NCBI GenBank assembly: GCA_030522415.1 | Contig: CM060113.1 | Location: 8,051,065 to 8,115,064 of the forward strand | Origin: Channallabes apus | Taxonomy: Eukaryota; Chordata; Actinopteri; Siluriformes; Clariidae | DNA length: 64,000 bases | Direction of reading: 5' to 3' | Shown here: positions 44,779-55,700 of the stretch, piece after piece | Layout: each line of letters starts with the position of its first letter | Numbering within the stretch: the first letter of the stretch is position 1 | Position numbers and translations under genes: made by a program | The notes under the pieces: model-generated | What the model was told of the DNA's origin: nothing | Databases searched by the model: none | Seen by the model: the letters and a program-made list of their open reading frames with translations, nothing else

Positions 44779-45871
44779 AGATTTTGTTTAGATCGTTTAG
44801 AGTGCTTTACCTGCAGGATTATAGAGGAACTGCAACATACCACCACCTCAAATGCAAACATATTAAATGAACAAATAACTGTACAAAGTCAATTTTGGGG
44901 TCAGATATATAAAATGCCACAGAAATTAATCATGATACGTAAATCATTCCACCCTCTTCTTCTCTAATGATAAGTGGCTTACTAAAGGCTACACAGCTGT
45001 TTACTCTCAATCCCTTGAGTTCTCTTAACACTATGCATTTGTAAATGCTCTTTCTTTCAATATTAAATTAGCTGCGAGTTCAACATTTTTTTATTTTTTA
45101 AACTTTGATATCACCAAATGTTTATGCAATCTCCGATCCAGAGTAATATCTTCACTACAACCAGCGTATGTATTATGACATGGTGGTTTAAGAAATAAAA
45201 AGCTAGTCACTGCATGAGTACAAGCTGTTTCGCTTTTAACATGTGAAGATTTAACCAGACACAAAAGGCTGTGTGATTAATATAGCACAAGATCACTCTT
45301 ACTTTTTCCAATGTTAAGTACAGTGATGCTTAAATCAATAAAAGAGAATTTTATAAGCGATCAACCTTCATGCTTTCATCTCAATGTTTAATGTGTCTAG
45401 ACACTTCAATAAAAATAAATAAATAAATGTCTGAAATCTTTAAACTACCCTTATGAAAGAGGTAATGACAGAGCTGCTTCAATGTTGAATGACTAACCCA
45501 AGCAGAGGAAGGATGAACATAATGGAGCAGTAGATCGTGAAGAGACGCGAGAGCCACATGGCCGTCTCCACTTTGTTACTCAACAGGAATTGCTGCAAGA
45601 CACACAAAAAAATTTGCTATTAGATTCTGGAATTACAGTCTCTAGGCATATTTAGGTATCGTTCTTGATGCTAAACTCACAATAAATGAAATTAAATAAC
45701 TGAGTTCTCTAAATCAACTGGGACAAAGAGAAATTAAACCGAAGCTGAATGCTAGAGTCTTCTCCAGCACATCCCAAAGATTCTCAATGGGGTTAAGCTC
45801 TAGACACTTACCACAGGCCCAGTCTGAGGTGGAGGAGGAGGCGGGGGATTTCGCTGCTCTGTGTCGGCCAT
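41996..45871 (-). CDS. tmem33: Transmembrane protein 33, complete
   Basis: TMEM33 is an ER/nuclear-envelope membrane protein that binds reticulons and takes part in ER stress signalling. Seven coding exons in transcription order: 45871-45812, 45592-45498, 43491-43304, 43172-43105, 43024-42891, 42309-42226, 42125-41996. They join in phase to 252 codons (human 247). The protein starts MADTEQRNPPPPPPQTGPV, has a first span near residues 33-52 (WLSRLFTIYCSIMFILPLLG), then the highly conserved FYQRALLANALTSALRLHQR, further spans around YLLYSLILVNSYPIT/MSIFPVFLFSLLH and EIFLMPATVFMLF, and ends KPACPVFFRRMCLNSIAFVS-RLAPTGV. It is convergent with ccna2. Intron 2 (2.0 kb) holds a Tc1 remnant and a long TA/T tract. 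Confidence 0.95.
42333..42351. repeat. G19 homopolymer
   Basis: On the minus strand this is a C run 24-42 nt upstream of tmem33 exon 6, within the polypyrimidine tract of its 3' splice site. Confidence 0.9.
44510..45180 (-). mobile_element. Tc1-like transposon remnant, family B
   Basis: Shares GTCATGTCTCATTCTCCCTGAAC with 13110-13145 and the CACAGCTGTTTA..CAATCCCTTGAG segment with 13540. Interrupted by a TA array with a T tract (44704-44780). Non-coding. Confidence 0.55.
44704..44780. repeat. (TA)n followed by poly(T)
   Basis: About 24 TA units lead directly into about 28 T. Confidence 0.95.
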
Positions 45872-46259
45872 GTTTCAGGAAGATTTTAAAAAATGGTCTG
45901 GAATTTCTCTCACTCTGTGGAGGAAAAAAAAAAAACAAGTAAGGAGTATTAAAAATAAAACGGTTATATGAAGTTCCACATGTTCTCCACATATTCATGA
46001 AGACATTCACCCCGCCATGTTGTACTGGACTGTGGACTGTCTTCGGTAAAATGGGCCTAGATGTGAACAAGAGTGTGAATGAGTGTGTGTGTGTTTGTTT
46101 GTGTACAGAGCAGTGTGATAGACTGGAGTCACGTCCAAAGAGTGTATTCCTGACCAGAATAAAGTGCTTACTTGCTAATGAGAGAAATAGCAAATAACAA
46201 AAGACACAAGCAAACAAGCAAGAAAGGATGGAAGTGTTAGTTGTACTATGAAACAAACA

Positions 46260-46737
46260 ATAAATTCAATTTAGAATGGAGGAACTGAAAGAAAGGAGAA
46301 AGAAAGAAAAACAGGAAGTTTGAAAAAGGCATATGAGAGTACAAAAGGAATGACTGATGCATAGAGTGTACTGAAGGACAGAAATACAGAAAGAAAAGAG
46401 AAAAGTACAGAAGGAAAAAGGGAAAAAATGTTGCACTTTAGGCTGCTACTGACACATGCCACAGTTCATTTCATACTGCATTTTTTCAAATCATACTGAT
46501 TCTATTATTATATCCACACCATAGTTTTACATTTCTATAATTTTATATTTTTACACTTTCCATCTTCATTTTGTAAATTGTTTCTGTGTAATTTAAATGT
46601 ACATCTTAATTATTTTCTTTTACTACAATTTGCACTGGTGTTTCTTTGTCATTTATACAATTGCACATCAAGGTCGCACTGCACTGACTTTGTCAGTACA
46701 TTACTGCACACTTCTTTGCATATCCCAGCATAACTGG
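46260..46737. other. Spacer upstream of tmem33, purine-rich start
   Basis: 46262-46430 is a degenerate GAAA/AAGG-rich tract. Long Ser/Phe ORFs on the opposite strand are composition artefacts. Confidence 0.45.
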
Positions 46738-46880
46738 GGTTAGAGTGCAGGGTTATCCATGGAGCAGATGGGGATAAGGGTCATACTCAAGGGCCCAACA
46801 GTGGCCAACTGGTAGAGCTCAGTGCTCAATGAAATCAATAACTCAGTGCGCTTAGCCCTCTGAGCTACCACTGCCCTTAA
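46738..46880 (-). repeat. tRNA-derived SINE, family 2, fragment
   Basis: CTCAAGGGCCCAACAGTGGC and CTCTGAGCTACCACTGCCC match the fuller copy at 47425-47612. Confidence 0.6.
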
Positions 46881-47044
46881 ACCACATCTGCAACCTCTCT
46901 GCGTTACTGTCTTTACTGTTATCAAAATATCCTAAAATATAACAAATATATGTCGTTCCGGATCAATAAAGTATCCATCTTATTTTAGAATAGCTTTTTT
47001 ATTTTACTGCAAATTTAATCTTTATTATGATTATATTTTCTAGT

Positions 47045-47350
47045 AAGGTAGTATGGTGGTGGTGTTGTTTGCACCGTCACCTCAAACCTCCAGGATTGAG
47101 GGTGTGATTGCCGCTTCAGGTCTGTATGCATGAAGTTTGCATGTTCTCCCCCGTACTTGGTGGGTTTGCTCCCACAGTCCAAAGACATTCCGATTAGGCT
47201 AATTGACGTTCCCAAATTGCCCTTAATGTGTAAATGAGCATGCGAGTATGTGTGTGTGTGCCCTATGATGGATTGAGCAAGTCTCCTGGGATAGACTCCA
47301 GGCCAACCAACAAACCTCTACACAGGATAAAGCGATGTAGACGGTGAGTG
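47045..47350 (+). repeat. V-SINE, diverged
   Basis: tRNA head degraded; central block (AGTTTGCATGTTCTCCCC, CCCACAGTCCAAAGACAT) clear; tail CAGGATAAAGCGATGTAGA. Confidence 0.75.
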
Positions 47351-47424
47351 AGTATTTTCTAGAGCAATATTTTCACAAATTTTTAAGTAAAAGCGTTTGC
47401 TGCATAGATCATGTGTATGGCTAC

Positions 47425-47612
47425 ATTTAGGCATTTGGCAGACGCTCTTATCCAGAGCAACTTACATTTATATCTCTTTATACATCTGAGCAGTTGAAGG
47501 TTAAGGGCCTTGCTCAAGGGCCCAACAGTGGCAACTTGGTGGTTGTGGGTTTGAACCTTGGATCTTCCGAACCATAGTCCAATGCCTTAACCACTGAGCT
47601 AGCCCTGGCCCT
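47425..47612 (-). repeat. tRNA-derived SINE, family 2
   Basis: The minus strand begins GGGCTAGCTCAGTGGTTAAGG (A box), has AAGGTTCAAACCC (B box) and ends GCTCTGGATAAGAGCGTCTG, a common fish SINE/LINE tail. Confidence 0.75.
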
Positions 47613-47624
47613 ATGGTATGGTTG

Positions 47625-47850
47625 TTCATGAAGGAAGGAAAGGATGGAAGTAAGTATGGAAGAAAGGAAGGGGGGGAAAGGGGAAGAAATGAAAGAAGGT
47701 GTAAACAAACAAGGAAGAAGAAGAAAAAAAAGGAAGTGTGGATAAAAAGTACAAAAGGAAGGGAGGACGAAAGAAGAAAGAAAGGCGTACCAATTAAGCA
47801 CACACAGACAATAAGGCAGGAAAGAAAAAAAGCATAAAAGAGAGGAAGAA
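47625..47850. repeat. Purine-rich (GGAA)n-like tract
   Basis: Strongly strand-asymmetric degenerate GAAGG/AAAG repeats. It may form triplex DNA. Lys/Arg-Glu and Ser/Phe/Leu ORFs across it are not genes. Confidence 0.7.
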
Positions 47851-47883
47851 ACCCCAAATAATTAATAAACACTCAGACTAGGG

Positions 47884-48415
47884 CTGGGCCGATAAACGAT
47901 ATATCGAATCGCGATTTATTTGATTTTAAAAACTATGAAATTTAGACATTTTTGCTCGATATGGACTAATCTAAGAGCCAATCACACAGCAGAACAATAC
48001 GACAACAACCAATCACCGTGCAGCTTGCGCGTTCCGTGCAGGTCAAAGTTAATTTCCTACCGCACTTTGCAAAGCAAACTTGACACCAGGACAACAAAAA
48101 AAAATTAGTGGAAGCAGCGACGAAAGTGAATCTAACCTCGAGTTATTATCCAAAGATGTTGAAATTGTCGACAAAAAAGGTCGCACGAACTCCGTTATAT
48201 GAACGCATCACCCAAACGACCACACTGAGCACATGAAAATGTGGGCCGATGCTACTCCGTCAACTAGCAGGGCTAGCAGTGGGGCTGTACCAAAGCAGAT
48301 ATCGATCGTGTCGTCTTTCGTGACCATTACACCTTATGAAAGGTATTCCAAAAGGAGCAAGGATATAACCAGGGCCGTTTCAACTTTCTAGCAAAAGATA
48401 TGATGCCTCCAAGCA
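47884..48415 (+). mobile_element. hAT transposon 5' remnant
   Basis: Starts with TAGGGCTGGGCCGATA, the usual fish hAT end. A broken frame further on reads PYERYSKRSKDITRAVSTFL then AKDMMP, the segment that follows the BED finger in hAT transposases. The catalytic region is missing. Confidence 0.65.
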
Positions 48416-48599
48416 CACAAGGCTGAAGTTAGCTCCTTATTCGCAGCTTCCGATTCGTTTGGCTCCTTATTGCGCAGCGTCTCATTCTGAGCTGAAGTTT
48501 AGCTCCTTATTCGCCTCATTACTAACGGGAGTGTTCACGCTGAACTGGACTTCGTGTTAATTTAAAGAACTTTCACCTGCATAACACACATGATGTTAT

Positions 48600-48872
48600 A
48601 TAATTTCCATCTGTTATCACCCAAATGTGGATGGGTCCCCTGATTGAGTCTGGTTCCTCTCAAGGTTTCTTCCTATTGCCTTCTCAGGGAGTTTTTCCTT
48701 GCCACTGCCGTCACCCTTGGCTTGCTCATCAGAGCCATTTCATTCATTCATCTCATTATTATCTAAACACATTTTTCTCACACATACGCAAAAATTATTT
48801 TTAAAAAATTTGTGCAGCTGCTGAGACAATGACCATTGTTAAAAGCGCTATATAAATAAAATTTAATTGAAT
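48600..48872 (+). repeat. LINE 3' tail
   Basis: TCAAGGTTTCTTCCTATTGC..GGGAGTTTTTCCTTGCCACTG then CACCCTTGGCTTGCTCATCA and AAAGCGCTATATAAATAAAA; the latter parts match 35836-36065. Confidence 0.7.
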
Positions 48873-49694
48873 AAACAGCTTTAAAGCCCTTCAGCTTGAC
48901 CAGGTTCACTTTCTGACTACAGAACATTCATTACACAGATACAGTATACAGATTTGACGTTATGAGGACATCCGAATCTCAGCCAGATGTCCATCTGTCC
49001 CCATAATACTGAGTGAACATCCGGGAACTTACACACTCCGCAGCCTGGGTAGTGCACTACATACACGGGGACGAGCGCGGATTGAGACCCATATCCCACA
49101 AACCGCTAGGATAACACCGCAGTCATGTCATTTCTTATCGTAACATTTCTATTCTAAAACATACGCTTTGTTATTTTGTTTGTTTTTTGTCTTAAATACA
49201 TAACGACTAAATTCTGTCAGCTTACACGCGTGTAATTCACTCGTCTGTCCACGAATGTATGATGCCTCATGCGCGTGCGGCCATGGAAACGTCTAGAAAG
49301 TGGACCGGTGCTAGGAGGCTAGCTATCTAAGCCCACTCTTAACGCTAAACGGAGTGAGGTTTGGTATAACTTACAGACCTACTGTATAGGTTAAATAATA
49401 TAAAATATATGTGCAACATTCAAACACTTATAAATACCTGTTATGTTTTATTAATCTTCTCTGAGGTGAATAAAACTGAATGAAGACTCCAGCTCAGCGG
49501 TTGCTAACAGCTCCGTCGCAGACTGATTCGCAGGAAACGCAAATGATCAGCTGACCTTGCAACTTCAGTCTCCTTCTTCTTCTGCTTTGGCTATTCCTTA
49601 CACCGAGAGTTGTCTCGCCATCTACCGCTGACATTTATATTTGCTATCTTTCTTTTATAGAAATAAACGAAATAAAAGCGATATCTTTACGTTT
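48873..49694. other. Spacer with possible CpG-rich promoter
   Basis: 49220-49640 has clustered CpG, unlike its surroundings, with an RFX-like GCGGCCATGGAAAC at 49277-49290. It may hold an upstream promoter or 5' UTR exon of tmem33, but no ORF or clear splice pair settles it. Confidence 0.3.
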
Positions 49695-50760
49695 CATATC
49701 AATCAATCAATCAACATTTATTTATATATCACTTTACAGCAACCTAAGTTGAACCAAAGTGCTTCACAGCACTAAAAATGACAATAAAGTGGCAATAAAA
49801 TGTAAAAAATGTGTAAAAAAAAAAATACAAAACCAAAATGAAATATAATTATGAAAAATATAAATGAAAAATATAATAATAATAATAATAATATATAATA
49901 ATAAATAAAATAAAATGATTAAATTATTATTTTTAAAAACATAAAATGATAAAATATTAATATCCATTCTAAATAAGTGTCTTTAGTTTTGCTTTAAACA
50001 TAGGAAGGTCCGTAATGTTATGTAACTCAGGTGGAATGGTGTTCCACAGTTTAGGACCAGCCACTGCAAAGGAGCGATCACCCCATTGTTTGCACCTTGA
50101 CCAAGGGACCACTAGCAGGCTTTGGTTAGCAGAACGTAAGGCTCTACTTTGTTGATAAAAGCTTACTGTCTCACACAATTAGGATGCTGCCAGACCATTA
50201 ATCGAATTAAAAACAAACATCAAAAGTTTAAACTGAATCCGGAACTGTACCGGAAGCCAGTGGAGGGAATACGGGATTGGTGTGATGTGATCATATTTAA
50301 GATTATTGGTTAACATACAAACCGCAGCATTCTGTACAAGTTGCAGTCGATGTAGACGAGCTTGAGTGATTCCAACAAAAAGTGCATTGCAGCAGTCTAG
50401 CCGCGAACTAATAAAAGCATGAATGTATTTCTCCAGGTCGCTGCGATTCAAAAAGGGTTTGACCTTTGCGAGGAGGCCAAGATGAAAAAAGCCTGCCCTG
50501 ACAAGAGTCAATGTGTGTCTGAAAGTTTACACTGCTGTCTAAAGTCACCCCCAAATTTCTGACTGCTTGGCTTAAATGAGGAACAGGAGAATCAAGACCA
50601 GCAGTGATAAAACTAGAAAAATTGGAGGTGCCAAACATCATACATTCTGTTTTACTCTCACTCACGCAGAGACAATTTTGTGACAGCAAAGTTTGATGTC
50701 ATGCAGACATCTGTGGATCGATTTAAGTGCATCAGATGAATTGGGCACATATCATCATAC
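49695..50760 (-). mobile_element. LINE (CR1/L2-type) 3' part with reverse transcriptase scrap
   Basis: Three minus-strand frames carry the C-terminal reverse transcriptase and following region: SESKTECMMFGTSN and AVRNLGVTLDSS (50689-50408), RLDCCNALFVGITQARLHRL and LHWLPVQFRIQFK (50511-50179), and GPKLWNTIPPELHN (50178-49969). The 3' end is CACTTTGGTTCAACTTAGG with a TTGATTGATTGAT tail at 49700. Broken by two or more frame changes. Confidence 0.8.
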
Positions 50761-51005
50761 ATTTTAATTTCTATCTGTCTTTCTGTCCAGCCAGAATTTG
50801 TCACAGCATCATGCAAAACTGGCTGCATGGAATTCAATGAAACTTTGGCATAAGTGAAATCAAAATGTTGAGTAGAAGTGAAGTTATGAGCAGTTATGTG
50901 CCAGATTTAGTACTTGACTCTTTGCATTAACTTCATGTAATTGTCAATAAAAGCCTTTGACACTTATGAAATGCTTGTAATCATACTTCAGTATACTATA
51001 CTAAA

Positions 51006-51215
51006 TCACTCACTCACTCATTGTCTATACCGTTTTATCTTGTGTACGGGGTGGCGGGGAGAGCTAATCCCTGGAAATTTAGGGGTTAAACACAATCGCA
51101 GGGCACACACATATACACACGCTCATGGGCAGTTTGGGAACACCAGGTAGTCTAATCTGTAAGTCTTTGGACTGTGGAGGAAACCGGAGCACCCAAAGAA
51201 AACCCAACAAGCATG
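51006..51215 (-). repeat. V-SINE, truncated and diverged
   Basis: Tail-side CACTCATTGTCTATACCG and central block remnants AAGTCTTTGGACTGTGGAGG; ends before the tRNA head. Confidence 0.65.
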
Positions 51216-51336
51216 CAAACCCCCCCCCCACCCTCCCAATAAAAAGGGGAGGGTGAACTCACATTATCTGAACCCCTGTTAATAGTACCTATGGTTAGTT
51301 TATGCATAATTTAAAAGAATGATAAATATTTCTCAT

Positions 51337-51695
51337 TGAATAAATTCATAGGCGGCGCGGTGGTGTAGTGGTTAGCACTGTCGCCTTGCACCTCCAGGGT
51401 CTGGGTTCGATTCCCCGGCCAGGCTCGATTCCCGTCTCTGTGTGCATGGAGTTTGCATGTTCTCCCCGTGCTTGGTGGGTTTCCTCCAGGTACTCTGGTT
51501 TCCTCCCACAGTCCAAAGATATGCAGGTTAGGCTAATTGGCGTTCCCAAATTGCCCGTAGTGTGTGATACACTGTCCAGGGTGTACCCCGCCTAGTGCCC
51601 GAAGTCTCCTGGGATAGGCTCCAGGTCCCCGCGACCCTAAACACAGGATTAAGCGGTATAGAAGATGAATGAATGAATAGAGAATGAATAAATTC
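51337..51695 (+). repeat. V-SINE, full length, with 11-bp target duplication
   Basis: TGAATAAATTC at 51337-51347 and 51685-51695 flanks an element with intact A/B boxes, central block and (TGAA)n tail. A short deletion removes part of the region after the central block. Confidence 0.9.
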
Positions 51696-51791
51696 GTTAA
51701 ACTTATATAGAGTTAAAACTGTGAATTTTATAGGGTCAAAATATATATTCTTCAGTTTGTTTTAAACAACAGAAATACGTAAATAAAAGGA

Positions 51792-52073
51792 TGCATTTAT
51801 TCATTCATTCATTCATCTTCTATACCGCTTTATCCTGTATTTAGGGTCGCGGGGACCTGGAGCCTATCCCAGGGGACTCAGGGCACGAGGCAGGGTACAC
51901 CCTGGACAGCGTGCCAATCCATCACAGAGCACACACACACACACTCATTCACACACTATGGTCAATTTGGGAACGCCAATTAGCCTAATCTGCATGTCTT
52001 TGGACTGTGGGAGAAAACCGGAGTACCCGGAGGAAACCCACCAAGCACGGGGAGAACGTTGCATTTATTCATT
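51792..52073 (-). repeat. V-SINE, 5'-truncated, with 14-bp target duplication
   Basis: TGCATTTATTCATT at 51792-51805 and 52060-52073 flank an element that stops within the central block (CACGGGGAGAACG) and lacks its tRNA head, the signature of incomplete target-primed reverse transcription. Confidence 0.88.
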
Positions 52074-52089
52074 AGTATGAATTTGCACG

Positions 52090-52090
<1 letters not shown>

Positions 52091-52147
<57 letters not shown>
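52091..52147. repeat. (TA)n microsatellite
   Basis: About 28 TA units, directly upstream of the btbd18-like first exon. Confidence 0.95.
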
Positions 52148-52149
<2 letters not shown>

Positions 52150-52189
52150 GTACTTAATTACCACACAGCCTAAGTGTTAAATAAGCTCC

Positions 52190-52384
52190 CGGCACGCGCA
52201 GTCAGTGTGTGCAGCGCGTGAGGAGCTCGCGGCTGCAGAGATGCACGCGCAATGCGTTAGCGTCAGCAGCACGCACCACGCAGAAAACTCCGGGCGCGTG
52301 ACGTTTGCGGTGTACTTACCGACCAATGTGAACGAAAGACACCAGGAGTTCTTTGTTTACAGCAGTCGGAAGAAGGCTAAAAAG
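52190..52384 (+). other. Probable 5' UTR exon and CpG-rich promoter of the btbd18-like gene
   Basis: CpG-dense sequence (GGCACGCGCAGTC..GGGCGCGTGACG) ending at a donor-like AAAAAG|GTTAGG (52384). An ORF begins at 52205, but joined to the next exon (52714) its frame hits a stop at once, so it is more likely untranslated. Confidence 0.45.
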
Positions 52385-52565
52385 GTTAGGATGATGTTTT
52401 ATCGAAAGTATAAAAAAAATAAAAAGTAAATAAATAAAGTTAATTGCTCGTGCTGCCTGGACAGAGCCTGAGTTAACTCGGCTTGGTTAGTAGTCCCGGT
52501 TGCCAGATTGATTGACTCACCTGTTTAGCACAAGTTTAGACTAAAGCATGAGTTTCAAAAATTTT

Positions 52566-52641
52566 AAGTCATGTTATGAGCTGTCACACTGCATGCATGG
52601 TTGCATCCATGCATGCAGTGTGACAGCTCATAACACGACTT
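52566..52641. repeat. Near-perfect 35-bp inverted repeat with 6-nt loop
   Basis: Arms 52566-52600 and 52607-52641 differ at one position; the loop is TTGCAT. It lies in the presumed first intron of the btbd18-like gene. It is a strong hairpin in DNA or RNA. Confidence 0.9.
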
Positions 52642-52715
52642 TTATTTTATAAATTTTTTTTTAGAACTCATCTGCTCAGTTTTTGTCATCCCTGTTACTT
52701 ATGTGTCTGTTAGAA

Positions 52716-55700
52716 ATGCTGCAGTTTGAGACGTTGCTGCTGAGACAGTTGCAGAAGCAGCAGAACAGGGATGAGCTCTGTGACACTGTCCTACACACTC
52801 AAGGTGGGACAACACACACTGATGATGCATTTATAATATAGACTATATGGACAAGAGTATTTGGCCAAACCTGCAATGACATTGTATTTACTTCGATATG
52901 CAGTCGGTCAAACTTTTGCATCTACAGTATAACAGATTCTACTCTACTTGGAAGGAAGTCCATAAGATGTTTCTCTAGGAATTTGTGGCTGTTCCATCTG
53001 TAGAGCATTTATGAGCTCCATCGCAACATCGCACTGATGTTGGACGAGAAGGCAATATTTGCCCTTCAATCAAGGGTTGAGGTCAGGGCTCTGTGTTCGG
53101 GCCAGTCAAGTTCTTCTACACTGAACTCATCAACACTACATCTTTAAAGTTCTTGCTTTGTTTACTGGAACACAGTCATGTTGGAATAGAAAAGGGCCTT
53201 CCCCAAACTGATGCCACAAAGTTGTACTGTAAGCATAGCATGTACAAGATGTTTTGGTTTGCTGAAGCGATAAGTTTGCCCTTCACTGGGGAGAAGGCGC
53301 CTGATTGAAACACATGAATTCAATAATTAACAGGCTAAATAATTTTGTCCATATACCTCCATGTGCATCAGTGAGCCTTGGCCGTTCATGACTCCGTCAC
53401 CGGTTTACAGGTTTTCCTTCCATGGATCACTTTTGGTATGTCCTGACCACTCTACTGCATTCTGCAAACATCTCACAAGAGCTGCAGTTTTGGAGTTGCT
53501 CTGAACCCTTCTCACAGTAGCTACATTTTCAGTATCTCATTACAATGGTGGCTGGAAGTGGGTGGGATATTTTAGGCAACAAGTGAGCCTTTTTCCTGAA
53601 GTTGATGTGTTGAAAGCAGATAAAATGGGCAAGCATAAGCGTTTGAGTGACTTTGAGAGGGCGATATTGTGAGGGCTATATGACTGGGTCAGAGCAACTC
53701 CAAAACTGCAGGTCTTGTGGGATGTTTCCAACAAGCAGCCGTGAAAACAGACCAAAAGTGGTGCAAGGGTCGCGGTCACTGAGGCATGTGGCGAGTGAAG
53801 GCTGGTCTGTACTCTGATCCAATACAAGAGCTACTGTAGCACTAATTGCTGAAAAGGTTAATGCTGGTCTTCATCAAAAGGTGTCAGAATACACGGGTCA
53901 TTGCTGTTTTGGTGTTACGTGTGCAAAACAAGCATTTGAATGTTCCATGGAAATACTGTATCACTGAAATAATTTTTTTAAAGTACACATGTTTCCCTCC
54001 TTTGCATATTCCATTATAGTTAATGAAAAAGTTATGGGAAAGTAAGCTGTCTCACAGCATTTGTCATGATCCATATTGCAGTTGTGGCAGGCATGGGACT
54101 GAACCAACATCCTAAGTGTTCATTTTCCTTTGGTACAATGGGTTCCAATACTTCTGCTAACTTACAAATGTGGTCTGCCACAAAAAGTTCAATGTTCTAA
54201 GTAAATATCAGGAAAAAATAAAAGTCCTTACCATTTCAATACTTTTGGATACATACATTTTTTAAAAGGGAGAAATGTTTACATGTCATGCTTTGTCATT
54301 CTCCAGGTGTGTCAGTGCCAGTACACAGCTGTGTGCTGTCTGCCTTCAGTCCGAGGCTCTATAGTACTCTGTCCTCCACGCCAGTACCCATGGCAGGACA
54401 GAGACGGCTAATTGAGCTCCAGGCTGTGGATGCCTGCACTTTGCTCAGCTTGGTTAGTCTGCTCTACTCGGGTCAGTTCCATGAGAACCGAGAGCAGGTC
54501 CTCTCGGCTGCACAAACGTTGGGCATTGATTTACCTCAGTGGCAAAATGAAGAAGAGAGACATGGAGAAAAAGCAGGGAAAAGAAGAGAGAGCAAGGATG
54601 TTAACCAAGAGTTTGAGAAAGAGGCGGATCCCAGAAACTGGGACAATGGGATGACCAGAAGAATCGAAGAGTCCAGAAGAAGAGAGGAGAAGATAATAAG
54701 AGAGAGTGGTACACAAACTGAGTGTGGGAGAGAAACAAACGAGAGAGGTGCACAAACCGATCTGGCATGCTCAGAACCTCAAAGCATTCCGACTGTCTAT
54801 CTGATTGACCAAGCATCATACTCTACCAATCATGAGCTCGGCAGTTACGTGGATATTCAAGCTACAGGATCGGCATTGCAGGCAATCCATCCAGAAATTA
54901 AATCGACCACTTGTGAAATTTTACCCAAAGCCTCTGAGACAGTAGCCTGTCACACGGTGAGTGAATCTACCTGTGTGCCCCAAATCAGCCTGGATTCTCT
55001 GGAAACCTCACAACAAAAACCTTCTGTCTCTTCTGTCACTCTTCACCCTGGATTTTCAGACCAATCAGTGGTTGTCCCAGATGCTGGAGCTGGAGCTATA
55101 AATAATCTAAAGCAGTTTGAAGGAAACATACCTGGTTTCATCAACTACTTCCTGGATTCTGCCTACTCCCAAACTAATGGGATAAGGGAACAAGGCTGTA
55201 CAAGGGAAGAGCGCAAAGAAGGGCAAGTGATTACGAGATCAAGAGGGAGGTCTACAGATGGAGGATTAGTGAAAGAATCGGTAAGATGTATAAGAGGAGG
55301 AAGGAGGCAAAGGTGTATGAAAAGGTGTGGGTTGGTGGCGAGGTTGGCATGGCAGGGTAAGGGTGGAGGTAGAGTCGGCAGACTCCTGGAAACCAGATCA
55401 ACAGGGACGATTTCAATGAAAGCGTTCCAGAGACGGCAAAACAGAGAGGCATTGGTGGAAGCAGGAGAGGCCAGAGGAAGAGGCAGGCAAAGGCAGAGAG
55501 GCAAGACAGAAAAAGTTTCAGGAAGAAATGAGCAGGTAGGTGTCTAATAGAAGCTTAAGCTCAGGAAACGGTGATATAACTGGAAATTACCTTTCGTTTT
55601 TGTTTGTCCGATTATCCTTTTCTACCAGGCAGTGCAGTAATAAATGTAAATGGTGTATATTTGATTATTGATTTCACAGTCCACTTTCAAGTTTCATGGC

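Noticed and set aside
45714..46256. 180-codon minus-strand ORF
   Set aside because: It runs across tmem33 exon 1 in another frame and into low-complexity sequence; its [16 protein letters not shown] stretch is a Tc1 transposase scrap.
47501..47872. Ser/Phe/Leu-rich ORFs suggesting a membrane protein
   Set aside because: They read the pyrimidine strand of a GGAA-type tract and a SINE; composition alone makes them hydrophobic.
52205..52429. First coding exon for the btbd18-like gene starting at 52205
   Set aside because: Splicing at the only good donor (52384) to the acceptor at 52713 puts the BTB exon out of frame and gives an immediate stop.
54288..54306. Start of the btbd18-like protein at the ATG at 54288
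   Set aside because: That ATG lies upstream of the CTCCAG acceptor at 54306, and the BTB domain clearly begins in the exon at 52716.
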